Under the pieces are notes generated by a model that saw only the letters and a program-made list of their open reading frames with translations, did not search any database and had not been told where the DNA came from. A DNA stretch of 64,000 nt, taken from NCBI GenBank assembly GCA_951640195.1, contig OX621165.1, positions 2,232,001-2,296,000 of the forward strand, given 5' to 3'. The stretch's first letter is position 1. Each line of letters starts with the position of its first letter. The stretch is from Porpolomopsis calyptriformis. Lineage: Eukaryota; Basidiomycota; Agaricomycetes; Agaricales; Hygrophoraceae. The position numbers and the translations under genes were made by a program. Below are positions 55,101 through 64,000 of this stretch, in pieces.

Positions 55101-55547
55101 TTCGGCTGCTTGATGAAGATTGCAATGTGGATGATAACCAACCTGAGGCTCGCCCCACACCTGGTGCAGTATTTACATCTAAGATCACTATTAAACTTTG
55201 CGATCTCTTCAATTTTCAGAATACACATTGGATTGCAGTACAACAGCAAAGCACACATCATGGATTAGCTGATGAGCTTGACTTATATGACTTACTGGAT
55301 GCTGATGGGGTTGGTGGGGATTTCGGACTGGATGAGACTACCAGTACAATACTAACTACGTAGGCATGTCGCAAATATTAGATGTTGTGTCATTTGAGGT
55401 TGCTTAATGTTGTCTAAGTCAACATCTTGCCAACATCTCCAACATATCGGCAACACGCACATCACTGAATTGAACCACAGTACTCCCTTCCAAAGTGCAC
55501 CCAGTTAGGTATGTTACCATTACACCAACTGCCCAACCAACAGATTC
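52106..55547 (+). mobile_element. hAT-type DNA transposon
   Basis: Limits come from comparison with the uninterrupted left copy (joint at about 21193): CTAGATAC | element | ACAGATTC AGTATAAGG. The two 8-mers match at five positions and may be a decayed 8-bp target duplication, as hAT elements make. I found no clear terminal inverted repeats. It carries a hAT transposase gene (52337-55363). Confidence 0.75.
52337..55363 (+). pseudogene. hAT transposase
   Basis: Pieces in order: MSERARKWWRDYFHDHP with CKQC (BED-like zinc finger), FEESIACLTASAGLPLSWVE, LATLQADGWTGENHHHLI (here VATLQADGWTGENHHHLI), FVTDASGESCKARRLL, DCYAYQ, NLVVGNYFK, the central helical part, and the C-terminal dimerisation region SANSASCEQLFSVFGAT near 54780. 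At least two introns (after SANHE near 53452 and after CYAYQ near 53720) are visible. Stops such as TGA at about 53950 and 54944 fall where Arg is expected, and one frame break is seen near 54390. Dead copy. Confidence 0.85.
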
Positions 55548-55713
55548 AGTATAAGGTTTGAAAATGGGCGCTGTTTTCGAGTCGGCATAGACTGCCCGCT
55601 CATTCTAGGCTCGTTCCATGGCACACTATTAAAGGGCAGAAGCTGTACTGGTGGTCAACTGTGACGAGCTCCCTTCAGGATACCGCTTCCTGTTTCGTTG
55701 TAGCGAGCTCACA

Positions 55714-56946
55714 ATGGCCACCAGGCTTACTGGCTCCTTCACACACTGCGGTTACGGCCAAGAATTCTCTGTCAGTGCGACATGCCAAGGTCCTAACTGT
55801 GATACTCTAAAGCAATTCCCTGGATTCGCGTGCTCGAGCAACTCTTCGGTGCTTGTGTGCTCCAATCAAGTCACCTGCTCAACTCCTTCGACCTTCACAT
55901 CGAATTTCGAGATCAACCAAGATGGGAATGTTATCGTTGACAACGACGCGATTAAGATTTCCAATGATACCTTTACGACGAGTCAGACGGCCACTGCTAC
56001 CGCTACCTACACCGGCCCAAAGACCACATCGAGAGGTCAGAGATCGACCCCTTTGACCGCTTGGTTCCTTTTCACCATTCTTTTTATGTGGATTCCACTC
56101 GCACATGCCCAAAGTCCACCTTCACCTTCCGAAGTCATGAACGGTATTTTGTCGCAGGTGACTTTGTCAACCTACTTCCAAACCATATACCAATCAGCCG
56201 GGCAACAAATTTGCGATGTGATTGGCTCCAACGGCCTTCAGCCAGCTCTCCAGGCCGCTGGAGACGTTGTCACAGATGACCTTCGGCAAGCTCAAGGGGG
56301 TCTAGTGATCAATTGTCAGCAACTTATCGATGGAGTTTTGGTTGATGATCTGCCGCTGGCGTTGCTCATGGCATTTACGTCGAGATCCTTCTGCGCTGCG
56401 ACCGTAGGATCCATTATGCAACTTCCTTTCAGTATGTTTGGCGGTCAAATCTGTGAGGTGATATCCACTCAAGTAGCGAGCCATTCGACTACCATGACAT
56501 TCCCGCCGATACCATCCCAATCCGCCTCAGGGATGTGCAGTTGTAGTTCGCCCAATTGTAACTGTCCATTCGACCATGACCTCCCTCCTCTTTGTGGCCC
56601 CTCTCGTGATCCGGCCTGTGGTGTGTGCGTATGTCCAACGACTGCTCCACCAGGTCCGATGACGACAGGCCCACCACTCCCCCAAACTACCAACACTTCT
56701 CTTTCTTCACAAACTACTCAACCGCCGCTGCTGCCTCCGCCTGCCCCCTCCAATTCTACCTCCGCCCCCGCCTTTACCACCGACTTTACCACCGACTTTA
56801 CCACCGACTTTACCACCGACTTTACCACCGGCACCCTTACCACCGACTTTACTACCCCCACCTTTCCCACCGACTTTACTACCTCCACCTTTACCACCGA
56901 CTTTACTACCCCCACCTTTACCATCAGCTTCACCTTCCCCGCCTGA
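55714..56946 (+). CDS. cysteine-rich protein, copy C
   Basis: 410 residues from the family start MATRLTG at 55714. Nearly identical to copy B up to the Cys module (MCSCSSPNCNCP, then CGPSRDPACGVCVCP). The tail is shorter and built from FTTD units (four in a row at about 56770-56825) and PTFTTDFTT units, ending TISFTFPA. Copy B runs past the matching point and ends VWRYCRHV, so the two tails are in different frames relative to the shared downstream sequence. The hydrophobic segment WFLFTILFMWIPLAHAQ is kept. It is the only family member not next to a NACHT-WD40 gene, consistent with being split from the array by the transposon island. Function unknown. Confidence 0.65.
   Translation: MATRLTGSFTHCGYGQEFSVSATCQGPNCDTLKQFPGFACSSNSSVLVCSNQVTCSTPSTFTSNFEINQDGNVIVDNDAIKISNDTFTTSQTATATATYTGPKTTSRGQRSTPLTAWFLFTILFMWIPLAHAQSPPSPSEVMNGILSQVTLSTYFQTIYQSAGQQICDVIGSNGLQPALQAAGDVVTDDLRQAQGGLVINCQQLIDGVLVDDLPLALLMAFTSRSFCAATVGSIMQLPFSMFGGQICEVISTQVASHSTTMTFPPIPSQSASGMCSCSSPNCNCPFDHDLPPLCGPSRDPACGVCVCPTTAPPGPMTTGPPLPQTTNTSLSSQTTQPPLLPPPAPSNSTSAPAFTTDFTTDFTTDFTTDFTTGTLTTDFTTPTFPTDFTTSTFTTDFTTPTFTISFTFPA
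56768..56935 (+). repeat. tandem repeats in the tail of copy C
   Basis: 12-bp units TTTACCACCGAC at first, then 27-bp units as in copy B. Open in all three forward frames through the tract. Confidence 0.85.
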
Positions 56947-56951
56947 CCGGG

Positions 56952-57062
56952 TGTGGAGGTATTGTCGGCATGTGTAACTGCACACAGGACAATGGCCTCC
57001 GTACAAGTTGTCCCGACACTTCTTTAAAAGATTGCATGTTACCCACCATGATTTCCCGATGA
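56952..57062 (+). other. out-of-frame second Cys module after copy C
   Basis: Reads CGGIVGMCNCTQDNG and ends ISR plus a stop, in a frame different from that of copy C. It is continuous with an open frame through the repeat tract (the LYHRLYHR frame). Counterpart of 22786-22896. Confidence 0.5.
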
Positions 57063-57278
57063 TGTGATAGTGCTCATTTATTTTCAGGAATGTAATTATA
57101 GTTTCACACTTTTGAGAAGGTTTCTTGCACGATCCGGTTGATTGCTTGGCCGGTCGACCTCAATGGTGATTATAGGGATCAAAAAGTGTCTTTCTAGATA
57201 TAAGTGAAGGGGAATAATGAGTCCGTAATTGATAAGGTCAAGGGAAATCTACCCTCGCCTCCTTCTACATTGTCGTGG

Positions 57279-57755
57279 TCAAATAAACATGGCCAGAGCG
57301 CCTACACAGGCTCCGAGTAACCATTCATTAGAGCGCAGGTTCGCTTGGGCGGCGCTGTTGGAAGACGAGGAGGTCGGTGGGGCGGTCGAGCTAGTGGTTG
57401 AGCTTGGCGGTTCTGTGGAGCTGGGCGGTGCAATGGAGGTTGGCGGTGCGCTCGGGGGGGGAGGCGGAGCAATTGGAGTGTTGGTGGGCACAACAGCACT
57501 GCTTGAGGCCGAAGGAACGGCGCTGCTGCTGACGATTGCGGAGCTCGACAGGGACGACGGAGACTGAGTGCTAACGACGGTGGCGGATGATGGGGTTGGA
57601 GTGAAGCTGAGGCTTATTGGGCTGGTAGCCATGGTAAGGTAAGAGAGAATGATAATGTCGGGATGTACCTACCCAGGAGGAAACGAGACGGTAGCGCAGA
57701 CTGCCCCGTTCACTATGATTGCGAGGAGTAGCGCGGTAAAGTACGTGGCTTTCAT
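57279..57755 (-). CDS. small secreted Ser/Thr/Pro-rich protein, probably GPI-anchored
   Basis: Minus strand, exons 57755-57673 and 57621-57279 (intron donor GTAGGT, acceptor CTACCAG), 141 residues. A clear signal peptide (MKATYFTALLLAIIVNG, cleavage near VCA) is followed by SFPPG and PISLSFTPTP, then a Ser/Thr/Pro-rich stretch with PPPPPSAPP. The C-terminus NEWLLGACVGALAMFI is hydrophobic with no charged tail, as in GPI-attachment signals. Location at the cell wall or plasma membrane is inferred; such small proteins are common in basidiomycetes and have no known activity. A truncated, CpG-decayed copy is at 23154-23352. Confidence 0.8.
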
Positions 57756-57915
57756 GATGGTGGAAGGAATGAAAGAAAGCTTGCGGTAAAGTTGGGTTTT
57801 TATATGGCATCCGGTGTTATGTACAGCTCCAAATTTAATTATTTCTAACACGTGCATGCGGCGTGGTAACTGATCGGTGTTCCACCGAATCAGGTTCTTT
57901 ACCCACAGAAATATT
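57756..57915. promoter_or_regulatory. promoter region of the GPI-type gene
   Basis: 160 bp between the start of the minus-strand GPI-type gene and the end of the next minus-strand gene. No specific element recognised. Confidence 0.4.
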
Positions 57916-58987
57916 TCAGTCATTAGTCGCTGCGAGATAACTCTGCGGGGACAATGGTCGAACATTCGAGTAGGACGGCGGGACTGTCACTCACCTGTCG
58001 GTCTTCGAGAAATTCCAGATAAGTCAAAGCGATCGCGATCCAGAAACTGCTCTGCACGCCCAGCATGCGCTCCATTGATTGGTCAATCTCCAGCAATCCG
58101 CTGGCCGAGTGGATGGTTAGCAACGGTGTTTGGTCATGAAAAGTGAGCAGTGGTGTTCGGTACAGGGGTGTTCGCGACGACGAGAGGCCGGCGGGAAGAG
58201 GGATGTTCAGGACGTAGGGCGGAGGAGGGGACAATGGTGTGGGAGAGGGAAGACAGAGCGTGAACGAATTTGAGATCGAAGGCTGTTGGCCTTGAAAGAG
58301 TGAAAGAGCGCGGGCGAAAAAGGATGATTCGGCTTGTCCGGGAGGCTGTGGGGCGGTAGATAGCGGAGCAAGAACGAATTCGTTTATTTGGGTCGTGGCC
58401 AGCCGATGTGCTGTATTGAGCTTGGGGAGTTCTTCGAGTTTCGCAAGTACCGCTCTTGGTGAAGGAGGTTGGACAATAACCGCAGGGGGTGGTGTAGGTG
58501 GGTACGAATGGACCGTGGTGGAGCTTGAGGCTTGCGATCGAGTTGAACTAGACCCCGCTTCCGCGGGGCTGCTGATCGAAGAAGGTGGCGGGGCGTTTCT
58601 GGATGAAGAAGGTGTGATTGAATTCAGATTTGTTACGTTGGTGCGACAAGCAAAAGAGAGTGATGCGTCTGCGTGATGCGGAGAATCGCGAGGAAGGGGT
58701 ATAAACGGGATGGATACATCGGGCGGAAAAGATGGAGAGCGGATTCTGATATACCAGCCGCGTTTTGGACGATGTATTGTCCAACAAAGGACTGATGCAT
58801 GGTTATCCTGTTGAAGCAGCTCAAGCGGTATGAATGACAGAAAACTCGAGCAACGTACAACGAGGTGGTCCACAATCTCGTCCTCTGAAAGATATCTTTC
58901 CTTTGGACCTGTGAGTGTTCCGCGATCACATAACATGGTTACTAACTTTATACCACACGACCTTCTCAGACTTCTCCTCCAAAACAT
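57916..58987 (-). CDS. conserved-looking protein of unknown function
   Basis: Minus strand, exons 58987-58954, 58908-57995 and 57942-57916, 324 residues. The first intron (45 bp, donor GTATAA) keeps the frame even if retained; the last uses GTGAGT and CCCGCAG and gives the end SYLAATND. An N-terminal globular part (ERYLSEDEIVDHLVVRC, then RPKRGWYIRIRSP) is followed by a Ser/Pro-rich middle and a C-terminal helix SSFWIAIALTYLEFLEDRQ. I recognise no domain. No signal peptide. The start is shared with a 212-bp divergent promoter toward COQ8. Alternative: reading through the last donor gives a slightly longer C-terminus ending at 57923. Confidence 0.7.
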
Positions 58988-59199
58988 TGACCCTCATTTC
59001 AGAAATAACATCAGAACTAGGAAAAAAATGAGGAAATAATCAATTTGTATAATCTTTGTCTCCTACCTCCGCACGATATATCGAGAGACATCAACGGTCG
59101 GGGGGGTGACAGCATGTTGAGGAAGCATCAGAGCCCGTACCCATAACAAAAGGGGAAGTGTTTGGTTCTAAAGCCGCAGCCAAACATCCCCGATCTGCC
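58988..59199. promoter_or_regulatory. divergent promoter, unknown gene (-) / COQ8 (+)
   Basis: The only intergenic DNA between two divergently transcribed genes. It includes a pyrimidine-rich TCTTTGTCTCCTACCTCC stretch on the COQ8 side, common near fungal transcription starts. No TATA box is obvious. Confidence 0.5.
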
Positions 59200-61491
59200 A
59201 TGCCGCCTGGGCCAGTCTTCAACTGGCTCTGCGTTCTCCATTCCGCAGCTAATATTCTCTCTCATGCCGCCCGCATTAGAGTCGAGCAAGTGGCTGTTCA
59301 GTCCGCAGGCTGCACCGTTTCTAGAAAGCGAAAGCGCGGTCACGTCGTCGGGCGCGAGAGGGTGCCAACCAAAGATGGTGCACACTTGGAGACCGGGATG
59401 AATTCTGATCACCCATTTTTGGCGCGTTCTGTGGAGAGTGAGAATCAAACTCGCGTCCATTCACACTCTGAATCGACTCTCATTGAGGCAGCAAACAACG
59501 GAGCACTCTCATCTGACGTGGCTAGTTCAACTTCCCACAATGTGCGTACCTTTCTTGTAATGTTCGCTGTTTCGCTTCTTTGTAACTGGCTGCGGTCTTC
59601 ATATGATGAGTTCTACCCCATTGCTGACTGACACCCAGAATGTCAAACTCGAGAGTGCACCCGAGATGCCAGTTGTCACCCGCATTCTACAATCATCAAA
59701 GGTGCCGTCCTCTCGTATAGGTCGCCTCTTTCACTACGGCGGTCAGTTCAAACCCTTTCGCTGGAAAAATTGCTAGGCGTGATTTTCGCTTTTTATTTAC
59801 AGTTCATCACAGGCTTAGCTGCCTCGCTTGGCTACGGCGCAGCGTCGGAGCTCATTCGCCGTTCTGGGAACTCAAGTGAACAATCCCCGCCATCCCTTAT
59901 GCTCACAGAAGCGAATATCAAACGCTTGGTCTCGAAATTGTCTCAAATGCGCGGCGCTGCTCTGAAAATCGGTCAATTTATGAGCATCCAAGGTCGGTTT
60001 TCTCGACTCCCCAATGGTCGTCATTTGATATTCCTGCTCCAGATACCCACATACTGCCACCCGATGTTGATAAAATCTTTAGAAGAGTGCAAGATTGCGC
60101 CCACTACATGCCAGACTGGCAGATGGAAGTATGGCCCCTGTTTTTTTCCTTCATCTGAGGCGTACAAGCTCATTCCGAAACTCTAGAAAGTTATGAGCGC
60201 GTCTCTCGGCCCAAATTGGATGAATCACTTCAAAACATTTGATCGTGTGCCTTTCGCAGCTGCTTCGATTGGACAAGTACATGCTGCTACTCTGGCTTCG
60301 GACGCCTCCCCGACAGACTCAGCCGCCCGTGTTGCCGTTAAAGTTCAATTCCCGAACATTGTAAACTCGATAGACAGCGACCTGAGTTATATCAGACTGT
60401 TACTGACCGCAGGGAAGCTATTACCAAAAGGCTTGTTCTTAGATCGGACGGCTCAGGCGAGTTGAGGCCACGCAGACTCGTCTATGCCTACTGATATTTC
60501 AGTCCAGGTGATGAGGGAAGAATTGGCGGATGAGTGTGACTACAATCGCGAAGGGTCGTTTATTCGTACCTTTGGTTCGCCATCTTACCTAGGCGATGAC
60601 CCAAGGTTCAAAGTTCCTTGGGTCTGGGAGGGAAGTACGGATCGTGTGCTTGTCATGGAACGCCTTGACGGTATCAGCGTCGGCGAGGCGGAAGTCAGTG
60701 GCTTGAGCAAGCACGATCGCGATGATGTAGGGCTCCCGCGCAAATTATTGCAATCACTAGCTGATTCCCTCTGTAGATCGCGACCCGCATCGTGGAGCTG
60801 TGCCTGAAGGAGCTCTTCGAGTTCAGGCTTATGCAAACTGACCCAAACTGGACCAATTTCTTGTGGAACCCACGAACTCGTCAGGTTTTTGGCATCGCTT
60901 GCTTGCTTATCCCATCCTTTTTTTTTTCCTTATTTTCGTCCTAGATTGAACTAGTCGACTTTGGGGCGACCAGAGAGTACTCCAAAGAGTTCATGGACAG
61001 TTGGTTCCTCTTACTGAAATCCGCGGTCGCAGATGACAGGGATGGCTGCATCGAGTGGAGTCAAAAGTTGGGGTATCTCACCGGGCAGGAGAATGAAGTC
61101 TGTCTCTTCCTTGGCTCCCTAGATCTCAGCTTGATGTCAGGTTCAGGTCATGGTCGATGCCCATGTCAACTCGGTCATCCTTCTCGCCACTCCGTTCAAG
61201 GCTTCGGTATCGCAGCCGTTCGCGTTCGGCCCAGGGACCAAATGGGCCGACATCACCGGCGAAATCCGAGCGCAAATACCTGTTATGCTCAATAATAGAC
61301 TTACACCGCCTCCAAGAGAAACTTACAGCTTAAACCGGTGAGTAGATTTCCGTCCGCCAATCAATCGATTTAAAGTCTATTTAATCACTCGAATTAGGAA
61401 ATTGAGTGGAGCGTTTTTGCTTGCCTCGAGACTTGGCGCCAATGTTAACGCAAAAGAACTTTGGGATGGGGTCGTTGAAAAGTATCAGTAG
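59200..61491 (+). CDS. COQ8: COQ8 / ABC1 atypical kinase (UbiB family), coenzyme Q biosynthesis
   Basis: Ten exons: 59200-59541, 59639-59741, 59813-59992, 60043-60128, 60187-60456, 60508-60726, 60777-60884, 60945-61097, 61147-61337, 61398-61491; 581 residues. The KxGQ motif that marks the family is at 200-203 (KIGQ), the alanine-rich nucleotide loop AAAS at 261-264, the invariant Lys near 289 (AVKVQFP) and DFG at 441-443. These features define the mitochondrial ADCK3/Coq8 ATPase-kinase that supports the CoQ synthome at the inner membrane. The N-terminus begins MPPGPVFNWLCVLHSAANIL, as in fungal orthologs. The fifth intron starts with GC (60457), a GC-AG intron; all others are GT-AG. Frame continuity through ten exons indicates a functional gene. 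Confidence 0.95.
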
Positions 61492-61573
61492 AAATCTATG
61501 ATGTGAGTCTCTAATTATGTACTGTGAAGTCTAGAACTAGATCAAAACATTTATGACTGGCAAGCTGGGGGGT

Positions 61574-62426
61574 TTATGATGCCTTTTTGGAGGATGGGGA
61601 CTTGGCTGCGGAGCGCTTCGAGTAGATCATGTCCGTAAAGGAGCTGAGAAGTGCAGATGACGTGGGATGCATTGCGCCTAGGAGGTGGAAAACTCACCCT
61701 TCAAAACGGAGTGCAATGAGGTATATGAGATATACGTATGCGGTGATAAGCAGTCCGATTGGCCGCTCATACCTTGATGATCTCAATAAACTATGGCAAG
61801 TGGTATGTGGACTGGAACACTTACCAAAGGGCAGCTGCCCCGAAGCAGATGGTGCTCCCGACGTACATGGGGTCTCTTAGAATGTTGAAAGGAAAGGAGC
61901 CGACTCTGTGGTCCATCAGGATCCCAAAATAGTCTCCGAGAAAGGTTCCAGTGATGCCCAATGCCCAGGTTGAGGTGATCACAAGTGTTTGTCCGATAAG
62001 AAACATAAGGGCGGGAATCAATGTGTCATAGGGCTCGGGTAATATGCGTTTTTGAGGCTGTTCTAATAGAGCATGGTGGTATCTGGAGCAGGAAGCCAGA
62101 TATCAACCGCGATCAGGAAGGAGGATGATGGGATGACATACAAGGAATCGCGCAAGATACCAAAGGAAAAAATGCAGAGGGCCAAGAAGTAGCATCCGTA
62201 TCGAGCATTCCCTCTAAATAAACGAGTGATTGTTTTATTTCTAAATTCTGATGTTTGCGCGTTGAGTCAAGGCGATCTTAACAAAAAAAGAAAACGCAGC
62301 AGGGTCACCGTTCCGGGCTGTAATGTTCCAGGCCACTGGGTTGAAGGTGATCGCGAATAAAGCAATGTACAGTGACGTGTTTGAGGTGTCCACGAGAGAG
62401 TAAAGACTGTCGGGGGTGATTGGCAT
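61574..62426 (-). CDS. OPI3: phosphatidyl-N-methylethanolamine N-methyltransferase (OPI3/PEMT type)
   Basis: Minus strand, five exons: 62426-62309, 62247-62142, 62082-61825, 61772-61698, 61643-61574; 208 residues, close to the usual ~200. It contains the family signature TSTWALGITGTFLGDYFGIL and FPFNILRDPMYVGST, and several membrane helices. This enzyme carries out the last methylations from phosphatidylethanolamine to phosphatidylcholine with S-adenosylmethionine, in the ER. The C-terminus is Lys/Ser-rich (AAKSPSSKKAS). It converges on COQ8 with only 82 bp between stops, and diverges from the RhoGEF gene. Confidence 0.93.
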
Positions 62427-62703
62427 GATTGTCTGCGTGTGGCGCAGTCAAAGTTTTTTTTACGTAATCAGCGAAAGAGCGGACAGTTTGCACCACAAGA
62501 TAACTGCCTGGTTTACATACGTTTTGTTGGTTTGTCGCTCATATCAAGGTGCTATCGTTACGTCTCTGCCTTTAGGCTTTGCCAGTCATCTCAGAACTGG
62601 GTGACAATGTGGCTGTCCTAATCCGTAACGGAGGCTGTTCTCTATAACTAGGGAATACTGCGCTTTTCCTGTTATGTATGTTTATTCCCATTTCGCAGCA
62701 CAT
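62427..62703. promoter_or_regulatory. divergent promoter, OPI3 (-) / Cdc24-like GEF (+)
   Basis: Spacer between two divergent genes. A 5' exon of the GEF gene may lie here, since an acceptor-like TTTCGCAG ends at 62698. No other element recognised. Confidence 0.4.
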
Positions 62704-64000
62704 ATGACTCCTCCTTTGCATGCCCCGAGAGGCTCTCCTCCAGACAAACTAGAGTTTGAATGTGCAAGGATACTACCCCGACTTACGCTCATTCCTGAGT
62801 TCAACCTGTGGATCCGGGCGGCCTGGCGCATGCATGGTCTCAATGGGAAAAGGCAGTCCAACTGTCGGTTACTCTGGGATTGTTTTGCGTTTGGGGCGCC
62901 TTTGTGCACGTTGTTGGAACTTATCGGGACCCCACCCGATCCTGCGGCCAGCCTCGATATCGATCGCGATAATATGGAGATAGAATTCGTTGATCGGGAA
63001 AAATTTGTCTCAAGCTTTATCCGCAGAGTCCAGCTCTTGGAAATTCAAGATCGAATCCCCTATGGCGAAGTACTTCGATCTCATGATCTGTTCAACGGCG
63101 GCTTTGCTGGATTCGCTAAAGTTTGTGCTATCTGGTATCGCCTTCCAGCTTTTCTTCTTCACACGCTCCCCCCGCCTGTAGGTGCTGCGCACCGTCAACA
63201 GGGTTCTCACGGCCCTCCAGGAATCCTACCCTGGACTATTCGTTCTTCCGCGGGTGTCGCACACTAAGCGCCGTGAGATAATTCAAGACTTGCTGGACAG
63301 TGAGCGGGCTCACGTCAACTGCATTTCGAGAATGGTGGTATGAACCGTTTCATTCATCCTCGTTGTTTCAATTCACCCTGGTCATCTCCGCAGCACGTCG
63401 AAATGGCCGCCATCCTTTCCGACCAAAATTATACCCTAGATAAGGCAATTCTCCAATGCTTTTCTGAAATATGCACGCGACTTCTCCACTACCACGAGCA
63501 CATCCTTGACCATCTAGAGAAATCTCAAGAACTGAACGAAGAATGGGATGAAATATTTGCGTTTGATGTGAGTTGATCCTCAATGACGCCACAATGCGCC
63601 ATCACTAACGGCTGTCCTACATCCAGTCGAGTCCGAATCCCGCTTTAAGCAAAGCCGCAATAGCAGCTTGCAAATCTTATTGTGTGAACATCCATACTGT
63701 TTCGAAATTTCTGGAGAGCCTATTCGATGCAAGTCTTTCTCACAATCGCATCTGGCTTGGGGCTAATTCTACGTGGTAGACCACTCTCGCGCCTCACGCA
63801 CGTTTTCTTCTCGATCTAATTTCAGCCCCACTATGCCGTTTATTGGAATATCAATGTCTACTTCAGGTACTGTCTGGTATTGGCCTTGGGTAGAAAATAC
63901 TGAACAACCCTTCGCTCTGTAGTCCATTCTGGACCTAACGTCTCCGACAGAATCCCAGACTTATGATTCCTTGTGTTCCTCATTGTTCACCGTACGTAAG
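62704..64000 (+). CDS. Cdc24-like Rho guanine-nucleotide exchange factor (3' end beyond window)
   Basis: Exons seen: 62704-63120, 63182-63337, 63394-63567, 63627-63732, 63826-63866, 63923-63991; the donor GTACGT at 63992 shows the gene continues. The first ~140 residues resemble the Cdc24 calponin-homology segment (CARILPRLTLIPEFNLW, LLWDCFAFGAPLCTLLELIG). Then comes a Dbl-homology RhoGEF domain beginning REIIQDLLDSERAHV and continuing SEICTRLLHYHEHILDHLE. Cdc24 activates Cdc42 at sites of polarised growth; the assignment rests on domain order. It is rather diverged, so a paralog of the main Cdc24 is possible. The start is uncertain: ATG 62704, or an upstream exon. Confidence 0.8.

Larger units (their letters stand above)
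55548..57480. repeat. segmental duplication, right copy, main part
   Basis: Homologous to 21184-23352. It contains copy C and the 3' part of the intact GPI-type gene. Unlike 51877-52105 on the other side of the hAT element, its CpGs are intact. Confidence 0.9.

Noticed and set aside
57877..58146. Plus-strand ORF of 89 residues over the 3' end of the unknown gene
   Set aside because: It overlaps the minus-strand gene and its last intron; no supporting features.

Overview
The window is nuclear DNA of a filamentous basidiomycete, most likely an Agaricomycete. Genes carry many short GT-AG introns of about 45-60 bp. The gene content is typical of that class: F-box-like paralogs, NACHT-WD40 (NLR-like) proteins, chromodomain Ty3/gypsy elements, hAT, pogo and Plavaka-like elements, COQ8, an OPI3-type methyltransferase and a Cdc24-like RhoGEF. 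I cannot name the species.

Layout. (1) 0-3.7 kb: two tandem F-box-like genes and a trace of a third. (2) 4.4-9.0 kb: a 32-exon SNF2-RING-helicase gene with 11-20 nt microexons and one unusual splice donor. (3) 10-23 kb: a tandem array alternating a cysteine-rich, proline-tailed protein of unknown function (copy A, broken copy A', copy B) with two NACHT-WD40 loci. In both NACHT-WD40 loci the NACHT and WD40 halves lie in different frames joined by an ATGA stop/start overlap. A 173-bp MITE interrupts the N-terminus of the second. (4) 23-55.5 kb: a transposon island. It holds a Plavaka-like remnant; a near-complete gypsy element (24324-31197); a rearranged gypsy element with inverted LTRs (31198-37668); decayed TPR, WD40 and NF-YA (HAP2) fragments; a pogo element split by a full-length gypsy element with perfect TSD (41244-48358); an internally deleted gypsy element carrying a solo LTR; and a hAT element. 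(5) 55.5-57.5 kb: a third full copy (C) of the cysteine-rich gene with its 3' neighbour. This is a direct duplicate of 21.0-23.35 kb, so the island lies between two copies of one segment. (6) 57.3-64 kb: a dense block of intact genes: a GPI-type secreted Ser/Pro protein, an unknown protein, COQ8, OPI3 and a Cdc24-like GEF cut by the window end.

The strongest large-scale signal is CpG decay. Where a segment exists both inside and outside the island, nearly every CpG of the outside copy is TpG or CpA inside. Almost every in-frame stop in the retroelement genes is TGA where CGA (Arg) is expected, and arginines of the NF-YA relic have become His. This is what long-term CpG methylation plus deamination would produce, and its limits can be placed at about 23.0 kb and about 55.5 kb. 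The most novel candidate system is the cysteine-rich protein family interleaved with NACHT-WD40 genes. Its repetitive tail is open in several frames and shifts between alternative C-termini, one of which would add a second cysteine module.

Exon coordinates were worked out by hand from splice signals, frame continuity and family resemblance, and no database search was run.
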